A stretch of DNA of 64,000 nucleotides. Source: Desulfovibrio fairfieldensis. GTDB taxonomy: Bacteria; Desulfobacterota; Desulfovibrionia; Desulfovibrionales; Desulfovibrionaceae. Numbering within the stretch: the stretch's first letter is position 1; each line of letters opens with the position of its first letter. The translations under genes and the position numbers were made by a program. Location: positions 1,330,501 to 1,394,500 of the forward strand of contig NZ_CP014229.1 of the NCBI RefSeq assembly GCF_001553605.1, given 5' to 3'. The notes beneath the pieces are model-generated. The model had not been told where the DNA came from. It saw nothing but the letters and a program-made list of their open reading frames with translations, and searched no databases. Shown piece by piece: positions 53,835 through 63,463 of the stretch.

Positions 53835-55055
53835 ATGAAAAAAAAATTGGTGCTTCCGACGGCCTGCCTTGTTCTGGCAATAGGCGGCTGCGCTTCCACC
53901 GGCCAGATGCGGAAGGTAGAGGCCACCGGCGAGGAAAATCAGCGGGTTCTGCGTGAAACGGATCAGCGCCTGCACAATCTGGAAAACAGTGTGGCCGCAT
54001 TGAACAGCCAGGTCGCCCTGCTGAATAATCGTGTGTATGAAGTGCGCACTCGCAGCGGGCATAAAACCGGCATGACCGTAGTGCCGATCATTCCGCCGCA
54101 AACCGCGCGTCACACGACCCCGGCTTCTTCTCCCCAAAGTGCGGCTATGCCGCACGGCGAGGCGACAGGCGGAAAAACGCCGCCTGTGGTGCAGGGCGGA
54201 CCGGCTGTGGCTTCCGCCAAAAAAATCGATCCCGCCGCGCCTCCGGCGCCTTTTCCCGGCGGTACGCCTTCTGCCAAGGCTGAAAAAGGCGGAGAAAAGC
54301 CCGTGGGTCCCTCCGGTCAGGTGGGACGGCCCGAAGCCGTCGCCGGACCTTCCGGTCAGTTGGCGGCCGTCGCTGCTCCGGGCGGCTTGGCCCTTCCCCC
54401 CACCGAGGCTCCCTCCACTCCGGCGGAGAAACCGGTTTCGTCCTCCGTTATCGGCGACAAGGGAGCGTCCCAGGTTGCTCCTTCTGCCGACGGCACGGCA
54501 TCCGTGCCTGTACCCACCCTACCGCCTTCCGATCTGGCCCTCCCGCCGGAACACCCCGGTCTGCCGCCCGTGGATGCGCCTTCGGCTTCCGCTGTCCCCG
54601 CCTCGCCTGCGGCGAGTCCCGCTCCCGGCCCCGTGGCAACAGGGGGCCAGCCCACAGCGCCGTCCAAGCCTGCCGCAAGTGCCAAGGGAGAGGAGGCCGC
54701 TTACAAGGCTGCCCTCAAGGTAGCGCTTTCCGGTCATTCCGCCGAAGGGATCAGCCGGTTCCGCGAATTTTTGCAGCAATATCCGCAGGGGCGTTATGCG
54801 GCCAATGCCGAATACTGGATCGGAGAATGCCTTTACGCCCAAGGCAACTATAAGGAAGCACTGGTCCAGTTCCAGACCGTCAATACCAACTATCCCCGCC
54901 ATCACAAAAACGCCGACGCCTTGCTCAAGGCGGGCATGAGTCTGAGCCGCCTGGGTGACAAGCCGGGCGCGGCCCAAAAATATCGGACCCTGCTGGCTGA
55001 TTTTCCCAATTCCGAGGCGGCGCGTATGGCCCGTTCGCGGGGGCTGGCCCGCTGA
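53835..55055 (+). CDS. YbgF/CpoB-like lipoprotein with TPR tail
   Basis: The 406-residue protein has a lipoprotein signal (CLVLAIGGCAS, lipid Cys about 19), a coiled coil (RVLRETDQRLHNLENSVAAL), a ~200-residue Pro/Ala/Ser-rich linker and a C-terminal CpoB-type TPR domain (FLQQYPQGRYAANAEYWIGE; LADFPNSEAARMARSRGLAR). CpoB links peptidoglycan synthesis to the Tol-Pal complex; no tol genes are near. The linker is much longer than in E. coli CpoB. GGGAG lies 6 bases before the ATG. Confidence 0.87.
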   Translation: MKKKLVLPTACLVLAIGGCASTGQMRKVEATGEENQRVLRETDQRLHNLENSVAALNSQVALLNNRVYEVRTRSGHKTGMTVVPIIPPQTARHTTPASSPQSAAMPHGEATGGKTPPVVQGGPAVASAKKIDPAAPPAPFPGGTPSAKAEKGGEKPVGPSGQVGRPEAVAGPSGQLAAVAAPGGLALPPTEAPSTPAEKPVSSSVIGDKGASQVAPSADGTASVPVPTLPPSDLALPPEHPGLPPVDAPSASAVPASPAASPAPGPVATGGQPTAPSKPAASAKGEEAAYKAALKVALSGHSAEGISRFREFLQQYPQGRYAANAEYWIGECLYAQGNYKEALVQFQTVNTNYPRHHKNADALLKAGMSLSRLGDKPGAAQKYRTLLADFPNSEAARMARSRGLAR

Positions 55056-55075
55056 CCATGCGGACAGAGGAATCC

Positions 55076-56392
55076 ATGCCCGCCGGGGCGATGGCCTCTT
55101 CCAGCGGATCGGAGGCAGGCCAAGCCGTTCCCACCTGGGCGGCCATGGATGAAACCGCCCGGAGGGAATACTGGGCCAGTCTGGCCCTTCGGCACTGCCG
55201 GGGACTGGGGGCACGCTCCCGTGCGCGCCTGTTGCATGCCTTCGGCTCCGCCTATCAGGCCTTGCAGGCGCGGCAACGCTGGGCCGAAGGCGGTTTGAAC
55301 AAGCGGCAGGCCGCGGAAATGAGTACCGGTTCCTGGCGGGTCACCGCGCGGGAAGAGTGGGATCAGGCCCGCTGCCTGGACGCGGGCATCCTGCTCTGGA
55401 CAGACGCCCACTATCCCCGGCAGTTGCGCGAACTGCCCGACGCGCCTGTGTTGCTGTATTGCCGGGGCGATATTTCCCTGTTGCAAGCTCCGGCCTTTGC
55501 CATTGTGGGCTCGCGTCGGGCCACTTCCCAGGGGCTCGCGGTGGCCGCCTATATGGCGCGCTGTCTCGCGGCCTGCGGCATCACCGTTGTTTCCGGCATG
55601 GCGCAGGGAATCGACAGCGTGGCCCACGAGGCTGCCCTGGCCCGCGTGGGGCGCAGCATCGGAATTCTGGGAACGGGCATTGACCAAATCTATCCCCGTT
55701 CCGGGGAGCCTCTTTTCCGTGCCATGGCGGAGCAGGGCCTGCTGCTTTCTGAATTTCCTCCCGGCGCGCCGCCCCTGGCCGAACATTTTCCCATCCGCAA
55801 CCGGATCATCAGCGGTCTTGCTTTGGGCGTTCTTGTGGTGGAAGCGGCCAGTCGTTCCGGCAGCCTGATCACCGCCCGTCTCGCCCTGGAACAAAACCGC
55901 GATGTCTACGCCGTGCCCGGTCCGGCCCTGGATTCCCACTGTCTGGGCTGTCAGGAACTCGTGCGCCAGGGCGCGCGGCCCGTGTTCAGCGCCGAGGATG
56001 TCCTGCGCGACCTGGCCGCGCAGTTGCAGCCCTTCGGCATCAGCGAGGCCAGCCTGCCGGAGGCTGAAAAGGCTCTGACCCTGCCTGTGCGGGCCGGGGA
56101 GGACACGAATCCGGGACAGGCGGCCGCGCCCTCTGAAAAAAATAGAGGTGTGGGATCTGCGGTACCGCCGATTCCTGTTGAAATTCCCTGTGTCGAGGCC
56201 GAAGCCCTGGTTCCGCCTGACCGCAAAGAGCGGCTCCTTCACTGTCTGCGCGGGCAGGGCCCCATGCAGGCCGACGCTCTGGCCGTGGCCCTGGACATGC
56301 CGATACATGAGCTGAACGCTCTGCTTATCGGCCTGGAAATGCTGGGACGGGTCAAGCGCCTGCCCGGTGCGCGCTACGAGGCACCGGCATGA
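55076..56392 (+). CDS. dprA: DNA processing protein DprA
   Basis: The 438-residue protein has a SAM-like N-terminal region (LALRHCRGLGARSRARLLHA), the Rossmann core AIVGSRRATSQGLAVAAYMA with VSGMAQGIDSVAHEAALARV and FPIRNRIISGLALGVLVVEA, and a C-terminal winged-helix (GPMQADALAVALDMPIHELN). It binds single-stranded DNA and loads RecA in uptake of DNA. ATG 55076 has GAGG 5 bases upstream; ATG 55058 is an alternative. It overlaps xerC by ATGA. Confidence 0.95.
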   Translation: MPAGAMASSSGSEAGQAVPTWAAMDETARREYWASLALRHCRGLGARSRARLLHAFGSAYQALQARQRWAEGGLNKRQAAEMSTGSWRVTAREEWDQARCLDAGILLWTDAHYPRQLRELPDAPVLLYCRGDISLLQAPAFAIVGSRRATSQGLAVAAYMARCLAACGITVVSGMAQGIDSVAHEAALARVGRSIGILGTGIDQIYPRSGEPLFRAMAEQGLLLSEFPPGAPPLAEHFPIRNRIISGLALGVLVVEAASRSGSLITARLALEQNRDVYAVPGPALDSHCLGCQELVRQGARPVFSAEDVLRDLAAQLQPFGISEASLPEAEKALTLPVRAGEDTNPGQAAAPSEKNRGVGSAVPPIPVEIPCVEAEALVPPDRKERLLHCLRGQGPMQADALAVALDMPIHELNALLIGLEMLGRVKRLPGARYEAPA

Positions 56393-57384
56393 ACAGGCTA
56401 AAGCGTGAAGCCGCCCCCGCAATGATGGCAACGGACAGATCGGACAGCGCGGACAAGCCGGATATGGCCGGACTGCAGATAGAGGCATTTCTTTCCTGGC
56501 TTGCGGTGCAGAAGGGCGCTTCTGATGCCACGCAAAAGGCCTATGGCGCGGATCTGACCCAATTGGCCGTTTTTTTGCAGGAGCAGGGGGCTGATCTGGC
56601 CTGGCCGGGCGAGGTGAGCCGCAAACATATCCAGGCCTTTCTGGCCTGGCTGTTCCGCCGGGGCGAAGCCAAAAGCTCCATGGCCCGCAAACTGGCCGCC
56701 GTGCGCTCCTTTTTCCGTTTTTTGCTGCGCAGCGGCCGGGTCAGTGAAAACGTGGCGGCCCAGGTGCGCAACCCACGCCAGGAAAAGCATCATCCGCGCG
56801 CGCTCAATGTGGATGAAACCTTTGCCCTGCTGGATACGCCCAAAGCCGCGCCGCCCTCCGAGGCCCACGCCGCGCGCCTGCTCTGCCGGGATCTGGCCCT
56901 GGCCGAACTGCTCTATGGCTCGGGCCTGCGTATTTCCGAAGCATTGAGCCTGGATCTGGACGACGCGCAACTGCGTTCCCGCGTACTGCGGGTCATGGGC
57001 AAAGGCTCCCGTGAACGTCTGTCCCCCTTGTCCGACACCTCCTGCGAAGCCCTGGCCGCATGGCTGGCGGAACGTTCCTATCTGGCATTGCCCGAGGAGC
57101 AGGCGCTCTTTGTGGGCGCGCGCGGCGCGCGCCTGAACCGGCGTGAAGCGGTACGGATCATTGCCGGGCTCTGCCGCCGGGCCGGTCTGGCCTTTACGGT
57201 TTCCCCACACAGTCTGCGCCATTCCTTTGCCACCCATTTGCTGGCCGCGGGCGCGGATCTGCGCAGCGTGCAGGAACTGCTGGGGCACCGGCGGCTGACC
57301 ACCACGCAACGCTATACCCAGGTCAGTTTGGAACATCTGATCCGTGCCTATGATCAGGCTCATCCCCGTTCCGGGAAAAAGTAA
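56389..57384 (+). CDS. xerC: Tyrosine recombinase XerC
   Basis: The 331-residue recombinase has an N-terminal SAM-like domain (FLSWLAVQKGASDATQKAYG) and all catalytic residues: Arg in LLYGSGLRISEALSLDL, Lys in RVMGKGSRERLSPL, HSLRHSFATHLLAAGADLRS, and Tyr in TTTQRYTQVSLEHL. It resolves chromosome dimers with XerD at dif. A ~25-residue N-terminal extension is present. Translation is coupled to dprA by ATGA. XerD is not in the window, so XerC rather than XerD is a best guess by context. Confidence 0.9.
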   Translation: MNRLKREAAPAMMATDRSDSADKPDMAGLQIEAFLSWLAVQKGASDATQKAYGADLTQLAVFLQEQGADLAWPGEVSRKHIQAFLAWLFRRGEAKSSMARKLAAVRSFFRFLLRSGRVSENVAAQVRNPRQEKHHPRALNVDETFALLDTPKAAPPSEAHAARLLCRDLALAELLYGSGLRISEALSLDLDDAQLRSRVLRVMGKGSRERLSPLSDTSCEALAAWLAERSYLALPEEQALFVGARGARLNRREAVRIIAGLCRRAGLAFTVSPHSLRHSFATHLLAAGADLRSVQELLGHRRLTTTQRYTQVSLEHLIRAYDQAHPRSGKK

Positions 57385-57424
57385 AAAAATCACGAGGGAT
57401 TTTTCTATATTTTTCCGGGAGATT

Positions 57425-57444
57425 CCGGCTTCAGCGCCGGTTTT
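57425..57444 (+). terminator. Weak terminator after xerC
   Basis: CCGGC/GCCGG pair around TTCAGC, followed by four T. Confidence 0.4.
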
Positions 57445-57479
57445 GAAGGCGCGCAGCCGGGAAATTTACGGCAAAGGCC

Positions 57480-57508
57480 TTGGCATGACCCGGACTTTGT
57501 GCTAAAGA
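57480..57508 (+). promoter_or_regulatory. Probable sigma70 promoter of ppaC
   Basis: TTGGCA (57480-57485), 17 bases, then TAAAGA (57503-57508); the -35 is good and the -10 weak. The leader is about 60 bases. Confidence 0.42.
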
Positions 57509-57570
57509 GAACAAAGCGGTGCATCTGGGGCCGCAAACATAAAAGAACCACACCGGAAGGAGAGACTGTC

Positions 57571-58488
57571 ATGTCCGCATTAGTTCTTGGTCACATGAAT
57601 CCCGATACCGACAGCATCGTTGCCGCCATTGCCGCCGCTGACCTGTACAGCAAACGCGGTTTTGATGTCACCCCGGCCGCGCAGGGCGCGCCGACCCCTG
57701 AAACTGAATTCGTGCTGAAGAAGTTCGGCCTCAGCGCTCCCCAGGTGGTCAGCGACGTTGCCGGCAAAGATCTGTATCTGGTGGACTACTCCGACCTGGC
57801 CCAGGCCCCGCAGGGCATGGATTCCGCCACCGTGCTGGGCATCGTGGACCACCACAAGCTGGGCGACGTGACCACGTCCTCTCCTTTGGAAGCCTGGATC
57901 TGGCCCGTGGGCTGCACCGGCACCGTGCTCAAGAACATGTATGACTTCTACGGTGTGGAAATTCCCAAGAACATCGCCGGCGGCCTGCTTTGCGCCATCC
58001 TTTCCGACACGGTCATCTTCAAATCCCCGACCTGTACCGAAGCCGACAAGAAAGCCGTGGAAGCTCTGGCCAAAATCGCCGGTGTAAGCGACGTGGTGGC
58101 CTTGGGCATGGAAATGTTCAAGGTCAAGAGCGCGGTGGACGGCACCTCCATGCACGATCTGGTCTTCCGCGACTACAAAGATTTCGACATGAACGGCAAC
58201 AAGGTGGGCATCGGTCAGCTGGAAGTGGTGGACCTCTCCATCCTCGACAAGGTCAAGGCCGGTCTGCAGGAAGAAATCGCCAAGGTGAAGGGCGAAGGCC
58301 GTCACAGCGTGTTCCTGTTGCTCACGGACATCATGAAGGAAGGTTCGGAGATGCTGATCGTTTCCGATGATCCCGCCGTGGTGGAAAAAGCCTTTGGCGT
58401 GAAGCCCGACGGCAGTTCCGTGTGGCTGCCCGGCGTCATGAGCCGCAAAAAGCAGGTTGTGCCCAATTTTGAAAAGGCCTTTAAATAA
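57571..58488 (+). CDS. ppaC: Manganese-dependent inorganic pyrophosphatase (family II)
   Basis: The 305-residue DHH-family enzyme has VLGHMNPDTDSIVAAIAAAD, LYLVDYSDLAQAP, the DHH motif GIVDHHKLGDVTTSS, CAILSDTVIFKSPTCTEAD and the C-terminal DHHA2 SRKKQVVPN. It hydrolyses pyrophosphate from sulfate activation, so it is central to sulfate reduction. AAGGAGAG precedes ATG 57571. It has its own promoter and a strong terminator. Confidence 0.97.
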   Translation: MSALVLGHMNPDTDSIVAAIAAADLYSKRGFDVTPAAQGAPTPETEFVLKKFGLSAPQVVSDVAGKDLYLVDYSDLAQAPQGMDSATVLGIVDHHKLGDVTTSSPLEAWIWPVGCTGTVLKNMYDFYGVEIPKNIAGGLLCAILSDTVIFKSPTCTEADKKAVEALAKIAGVSDVVALGMEMFKVKSAVDGTSMHDLVFRDYKDFDMNGNKVGIGQLEVVDLSILDKVKAGLQEEIAKVKGEGRHSVFLLLTDIMKEGSEMLIVSDDPAVVEKAFGVKPDGSSVWLPGVMSRKKQVVPNFEKAFK

Positions 58489-58500
58489 GTTGAGCCTTTG

Positions 58501-58542
58501 AAAACGCAAAAACCCCGGCAAATGCCGGGGTTTTTGCGTTTT
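58501..58542. terminator. Strong bidirectional terminator after ppaC
   Basis: AAAACGCAAAAACCCCGGCA and TGCCGGGGTTTTTGCGTTTT pair over about 19 bp around a tiny loop, with T-runs on both strands. Confidence 0.92.
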
Positions 58543-58559
58543 GAGCAATGGCGGAAGGC

Positions 58560-58877
58560 TCAGCTTGGCCGCCCGCCGCAGTATAAAAGTCCGGCAGTCG
58601 CCAGAATCTGGCCCACGGCCAAGGTAAGATCCCTGTCCAGCGCGGCGGCGGTGAGGACAAGGACCGCCCCGCTTATCAGCGCCGAACGACGATGCAGAAA
58701 AAGTCCTGCCGTCTGTGACAGCATACCGGCCAGAAAAAGGGCGGGGAAGAGCCAGAGCGGCATGGGGTCGGCAAGGATGATCACGGCGGCCGGGCCCGCC
58801 TGAGTTTCCACAGCCGCCGGGCTACAAACCGCATCCTGAATCATACGGGCGGCGTGCGCAATGAGGCTGGCATCCAT
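58560..58877 (-). CDS. Small membrane protein of unknown function
   Basis: The 105-residue protein has three predicted helices ([53 protein letters not shown]) after a 40-residue amphipathic start. There is no recognisable motif. It is convergent with ppaC and divergent from hslU, where hslV is often found in other bacteria. The function is unknown. Confidence 0.6.
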   Translation of the reverse strand: MDASLIAHAARMIQDAVCSPAAVETQAGPAAVIILADPMPLWLFPALFLAGMLSQTAGLFLHRRSALISGAVLVLTAAALDRDLTLAVGQILATAGLLYCGGRPS

Positions 58878-58989
58878 AACGTCAGTCTATGCGCAAATTT
58901 TTGTCCGGGCAAATGGCGGCCGCGCCATTGTCAGATCGCGGGCAATGCCTATATCTTGGAAATACATATATTTTCAGCAGGAGCACTTG

Positions 58990-60303
58990 ATGAGCACCTT
59001 GACACCCCGTGAGATCGTGGCGGAACTGGACAAATTTGTGGTGGGGCAGGAACAGGCCAAGCGCATGGTGGCCGTGGCCGTGCGCAACCGCTGGCGGCGT
59101 CAGCATCTCTCGCCGGAACTGCGCGATGAAGTGGCTCCCAAGAACATCATCATGATGGGGCCCACCGGCGTGGGCAAGACCGAAATTGCCCGCCGCCTGG
59201 CCAAGTTGTCCGGCGCGCCCTTTATCAAGGTGGAAGCCACCAAGTTCACGGAAGTGGGCTATGTGGGACGAGATGTGGAGTCCATGGTGCGTGATCTCAT
59301 GGAAATAGGCATCAACCTGGTGCGCGAGGAGGAAAACGCCCGCGTGCGCAAGGCCGCCGAGGCCGCCGCTGAATCGCGTCTGATGGATCTGCTTCTGCCC
59401 AACTCCTTCGGCCAGGAAGAACGCAATTCCACCCGCGAAAAATTGCTCCAGCAGTTCCGCCTGGGCTTTCTAGACCAGCGGGAAGTGGAAATGGAAGTGA
59501 CCGAGCAGGGCGGTCAGGGCGTCGACATTTTCGCCATTCCGGGCATGGAACAGATGGGCGGCCAGGTCAAGGATATGTTCAGCAAGGCTTTTCCGCCGCG
59601 CCGCAGCCGCCGCAAGATGAAAATCCGCGACGCCTTCAACGTGCTGGTTCAGGAAGAGTCGGGCAAGCTGGTGGATCAGGAAGCCCTGACCGAACGCGCC
59701 AAGGAGCGGGTGGAGCAGAGCGGCATCATTTTTATTGACGAAATCGACAAGATCGCCAGCTCCTCGCAGAACCGCACTTCGGACATCTCGCGAGAGGGCG
59801 TGCAGCGCGATCTGCTGCCCATTGTGGAAGGCAGCTCGGTGAACACCAAGTACGGCATGGTCCGTACGGACCACATTTTGTTTATTGCCGCCGGGGCCTT
59901 CCACTTCAGCAAGCCGTCGGACATGATTCCCGAACTGCAGGGTCGTTTTCCCCTGCGGGTGGAGTTGCAGGCCCTGGGCAAGGAGGAATTCCTGCGCATC
60001 CTCACCGAACCGGACAATGCCCTGACCAAGCAGTACGAAGCCCTGCTGGGCACGGAGCAGATTCGCTTGAGCTTTACCAGGGACGGCCTGGAGGAAGTGG
60101 CGGCTTTTGCCGAGGACACCAATTCCCGCACGGAAAACATCGGCGCGCGACGCCTGTATACCATCATGGAAAAGATTCTGGCCGATATTTCCTTTGACGC
60201 GCCGGACATGCCCGGCGCGCAGATCGTGGTCAACAGGGACTATGTCTGCGAACATTTGCAGGATGTGCGCAAGGATCAGGATCTGAGCCAGTATATTCTG
60301 TAA
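58990..60303 (+). CDS. hslU: HslU ATPase subunit of the HslVU protease
   Basis: The 437-residue AAA+ protein has the Walker [21 protein letters not shown], the pore motif [17 protein letters not shown], a mid I-domain (about residues 115-235), Walker [15 protein letters not shown], and the C-terminal LSQYIL tail that docks on HslV. AGGAG lies 6 bases before ATG 58990. No hslV is adjacent. It unfolds proteins for the HslV chamber, encoded elsewhere if present. Confidence 0.97.
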   Translation: MSTLTPREIVAELDKFVVGQEQAKRMVAVAVRNRWRRQHLSPELRDEVAPKNIIMMGPTGVGKTEIARRLAKLSGAPFIKVEATKFTEVGYVGRDVESMVRDLMEIGINLVREEENARVRKAAEAAAESRLMDLLLPNSFGQEERNSTREKLLQQFRLGFLDQREVEMEVTEQGGQGVDIFAIPGMEQMGGQVKDMFSKAFPPRRSRRKMKIRDAFNVLVQEESGKLVDQEALTERAKERVEQSGIIFIDEIDKIASSSQNRTSDISREGVQRDLLPIVEGSSVNTKYGMVRTDHILFIAAGAFHFSKPSDMIPELQGRFPLRVELQALGKEEFLRILTEPDNALTKQYEALLGTEQIRLSFTRDGLEEVAAFAEDTNSRTENIGARRLYTIMEKILADISFDAPDMPGAQIVVNRDYVCEHLQDVRKDQDLSQYIL

Positions 60304-60332
60304 TGTCAGCCCGTTGTTCCACGGTAATTTAC

Positions 60333-60365
60333 AGCCCGGTCTTGTGCAGGCCGGGCTTTTTCTTT
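60333..60365 (+). terminator. Terminator after hslU
   Basis: AGCCCGG and CCGGGCT pair, followed by TTTTCTTTT. The remaining 60366-60697 gap holds tRNA-Lys, its terminator and an AT-rich promoter-like stretch before dsbD. Confidence 0.8.
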
Positions 60366-60461
60366 TGTCTGCGTGTGTTCTCGCGGTATCTGGACTTGGC
60401 GGCAGCGAGCGGATAGGTTATTTCCCGACACACGCCGCTTGCCTCCGCAGCAGACTGTCGG

Positions 60462-60498
60462 AAAAGAAAAAGGGTTTACGGCGTGAACCGTAAACCCG
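60462..60498 (-). terminator. Terminator of tRNA-Lys
   Basis: GGGTTTACGG/CCGTAAACCC hairpin; on the minus strand TTTTTCTTTT follows. Confidence 0.78.
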
Positions 60499-60506
60499 TA
60501 TTTTCT

Positions 60507-60582
<76 letters not shown>

Positions 60583-60697
60583 GTGGCGTGAAAAAGGGTT
60601 TACGCGTATGTACCCAGTTTGTCAAACGTTTTTGTAAATTTTTTACAAAAATTAAGCGCTGGCCTTGAATGGAAAAATAATATACAAAAAAACCAAT

Positions 60698-62620
60698 ATG
60701 TTGAAAAGAAAATTTTTACTCATTTGCCTGCTATGTCTTATGTTTGCCGCAGGAGCGGCCCCCCTGTCCGCTGTCCGCGCCTGGGCCGAGGATGTTCCCG
60801 TACGGCTGGATTTCGCCCGTGACGGCGACAGCATCGTCGCCGCCGTGCATCTGAACATCCCCTCGGGTTACCACGCCTATGCCCACGAAGCGGGTGACGC
60901 GGGCCGTCCCACCGTCTTGGATTTCGCACTGGAGGGCGGGCAGATGCTGCCGGTCTGGTATCCCGCCGGAGCCATGCAGCGCGACTTTTATGATCCGGAG
61001 GCGACGATTTTCGCCTATGAAGGCGAAGTCGTGCTTTTTTCCGCTTTGCCGGAGCAGGCCGTGGGCAAGCCCTATACCGTGGGCTTGAGCATGCTGCTTT
61101 GTTCCAACCGCAATTGCCTGCCCATCGACCAGAGTTTTACCGGAGTGGTGCCGCAATCGCTGCCTCTGGTGGGTGAAGCCTCCTGGACGGGGCAGTGGCA
61201 CAAGCTGAAAAATAGACAGCCCGTGCTGGCCGACGTGCCGGACGCCCCGGCCTCTGCGGCTTCTGCTCCCAAGATGGAAGGTCGGCTGGCCCCGCCTTTG
61301 GGCGCGGGCGCTCCCGATGCGCTGGAAGGCACGGCGGCCGCGCGTCTTGCCGGACAGGCGAGCGATCTTCTGCCGCCGCCGGAGGGCTTTGAACTGCAAC
61401 TGACCCCGCGCTATGCCGATGCCTCGCTGGAAATCTCCAGTTTGGGCAAAGCGCTGCTGGTGGGAATTCTGGCCGGTCTGCTGCTGAACGCCATGCCCTG
61501 CGTGCTGCCGGTGCTGACCTTCAAGATCAGCGGTCTGCTGCTGATGGGCGGCAGCGACAAGAAAAGCCTCCGGCGTTTTCGTGAGCACAACCTGTGCTTC
61601 GCGGGCGGCGTGCTGACGCTGTTCACCGGCCTGGCCCTGGTGCTGGGCCTGGCGGACCTGATGTGGGGGCAGCTCTACCAGAATCAGAGCATCTTGCTGG
61701 TCATGTTGCTGATCGTCTTTCTGATGGGTTTGTCCATGCTCGGGGTGTTCACCTTGCCGGTCATTGATCTCAAAACCGGCGAAAATACCAAGAATCCCCG
61801 CCTGCAATCCTATCTGACCGGGCTTGTCTCCACCTTTTTGGCCACGCCGTGCAGCGGGCCCCTGCTGGGCGGCGTGCTGGGCTGGGCATTTACCCAGCCC
61901 CTACTGATTCTCATGGTGGTATTCTGGGCTGTGGGCGTGGGCATGGCCCTGCCGTACCTGTTGTTCTGCATCTGGCCGAACATGGCGCGGATACTGCCGC
62001 GTCCCGGTCCGTGGATGCATGTCTTTGAGCGCGTGGTGGGCTTCTTTCTGCTGGGAACCGCTCTCTATCTGCTCTCCATTCTTCCGGTGGAAAAACACAT
62101 GCATGTGCTCAGCGTCCTGTTGCTGGTCTCGCTGTGCGCCTGGCTCTGGGGACAGTTCTGCGGCGTCTCCGCGCCGCCTCTGCGACGCAGGGTGGCGGGC
62201 ATCGCGGGCGGCCTTCTGCTGTTGACCGCCATTGTCTGGGTACTGCGCCCGGTGGCGCCGTTGCCGCAATGGCGTGAATTCAGCCCGGAATATTTTACGG
62301 CGCAGATGGGCAAAAAGCCCATGTTGCTGGAATTCACCGCCGATTGGTGCCCCAACTGCAAATTCATGGAAGCCACGGTGCTGACCGACGAACGCCTGCG
62401 CGCCTGGCAAGCCCGGTATGGGATGGAACTGATTCGTGTGGATCTGACCAACGCCAATGCCTATGCCGTGCGCCTGCTGGAGGCTCTGGGCAGCAAAAGC
62501 ATTCCGTTGACGGCCCTTTTTCCGGAGGGAGACGGCGCGTCCTCGCCACTGGTGCTGCGCGACGTCTACGGGGTGCAAAGCCTGGAAAAAGCCATGAGCG
62601 AAACCTTCACGGGCGGCTAG
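60698..62620 (+). CDS. dsbD: Protein-disulfide reductase DsbD
   Basis: The 640-residue protein has a signal/anchor (FLLICLLCLMFAAGAAPL), a periplasmic alpha domain with the pair in LLCSNRNCLPIDQ, an eight-helix core with Cys in LLLNAMPCVLPVLTFKIS and FLATPCSGPLLGGVLGW, and a thioredoxin-like C-terminal domain with FTADWCPNCKFMEA. It carries electrons from cytoplasmic thioredoxin to periplasmic thiols. No clear ribosome site precedes ATG 60698. It ends before an intergenic stretch leading to cheW. Confidence 0.95.
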   Translation: MLKRKFLLICLLCLMFAAGAAPLSAVRAWAEDVPVRLDFARDGDSIVAAVHLNIPSGYHAYAHEAGDAGRPTVLDFALEGGQMLPVWYPAGAMQRDFYDPEATIFAYEGEVVLFSALPEQAVGKPYTVGLSMLLCSNRNCLPIDQSFTGVVPQSLPLVGEASWTGQWHKLKNRQPVLADVPDAPASAASAPKMEGRLAPPLGAGAPDALEGTAAARLAGQASDLLPPPEGFELQLTPRYADASLEISSLGKALLVGILAGLLLNAMPCVLPVLTFKISGLLLMGGSDKKSLRRFREHNLCFAGGVLTLFTGLALVLGLADLMWGQLYQNQSILLVMLLIVFLMGLSMLGVFTLPVIDLKTGENTKNPRLQSYLTGLVSTFLATPCSGPLLGGVLGWAFTQPLLILMVVFWAVGVGMALPYLLFCIWPNMARILPRPGPWMHVFERVVGFFLLGTALYLLSILPVEKHMHVLSVLLLVSLCAWLWGQFCGVSAPPLRRRVAGIAGGLLLLTAIVWVLRPVAPLPQWREFSPEYFTAQMGKKPMLLEFTADWCPNCKFMEATVLTDERLRAWQARYGMELIRVDLTNANAYAVRLLEALGSKSIPLTALFPEGDGASSPLVLRDVYGVQSLEKAMSETFTGG

Positions 62621-62690
62621 CCCACACCCTCACGGCAGGGTGGTCCGGGGATAAATTCGCCGTTATGGAGCATTTTTTTGCGTTCAACCC

Positions 62691-62717
62691 TAGGGAGGTT
62701 TACGGAACTGTCGATAA
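62691..62717 (+). promoter_or_regulatory. Possible sigma28-type promoter of cheW
   Basis: TAGG (62691-62694), 15 bases, then GTCGATAA (62710-62717), one base off the GCCGATAA consensus at correct spacing. The -35 is weak. Leader about 155 bases. Confidence 0.35.
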
Positions 62718-62880
62718 AGCATAGTGTGCATTAGATATGTCTGTCCAAACACTGCTCACAGGCCGTACGGCATCTCTTGCCGTCGCCGGGTCGGAACGGC
62801 CTGCTCTGGGCGAAAGCGCACGCTGTTCCGATTAGGTTTGTTAAAACAGCTTGACGAGCTATTGCAACAAGGGAGCGGAT

Positions 62881-63357
62881 ATGGATCCAAGTCAGAAAAA
62901 ACAGGACGATGAACTCCTGCAACTGGTGACGTTCAGCATCGGTGAAGAGGAATTCGGGGTAAATATCCTGAAGGTGCAGGAAATCATCCGCACCATGGAG
63001 ATTACCAAGGTTCCCCGCGCGCCGGAATTTGTGGAAGGCGTCATCAATCTGCGCGGCAAGGTGATTCCGATCATTGATCTGCGGCGTCGTTTCGGCCTTG
63101 CGCCCAAGGCTCATGACAAAAACACCCGCATTATCGTGATCGAGATCAACAATATTATTGTGGGCTTTGTGGTGGACGCCGTTTCTGAGGTGCTGCGCAT
63201 ACCCGCCAGCACGGTGGAACCGCCGCCGCCGGTGGTGGCCGGCGTGGATTCCGACTATATCAGCGGCGTCGGCAAATTGCAGGATCGGCTTCTGATCATG
63301 CTGGATCTGGACAAACTGCTTTCCAGCGAAGACATGGACATGCTCAGCACCATGTAA
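62881..63357 (+). CDS. cheW: Chemotaxis coupling protein CheW
   Basis: The 158-residue protein has the CheW signatures LVTFSIGEEEFGVNILKVQE, RAPEFVEGVINLRGKVIPII, a conserved DLRRRFGLAP and the second-barrel VVDAVSEVLRIPASTVEPPP. It couples receptors such as the MCP in this window to CheA. GGGAG lies 6 bases before ATG 62881; the longer frame is not used. It is a single gene followed by a terminator. Confidence 0.96.
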   Translation: MDPSQKKQDDELLQLVTFSIGEEEFGVNILKVQEIIRTMEITKVPRAPEFVEGVINLRGKVIPIIDLRRRFGLAPKAHDKNTRIIVIEINNIIVGFVVDAVSEVLRIPASTVEPPPPVVAGVDSDYISGVGKLQDRLLIMLDLDKLLSSEDMDMLSTM

Positions 63358-63399
63358 CAGTGTTCATCCGCGCTCCGGCATTCGGCGCGCTACAGCAAC

Positions 63400-63436
63400 A
63401 AAAGACGGACAGGCCTGAACGGTTTGCCCGTCTTTT
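63400..63436. terminator. Terminator after cheW
   Basis: AAAAGACGG and CCGTCTTTT pair around a 19-base loop, with T- and A-runs at the ends. Confidence 0.6.
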
Positions 63437-63463
63437 GCGTCAGTAACACATGGAGGTGACGCG

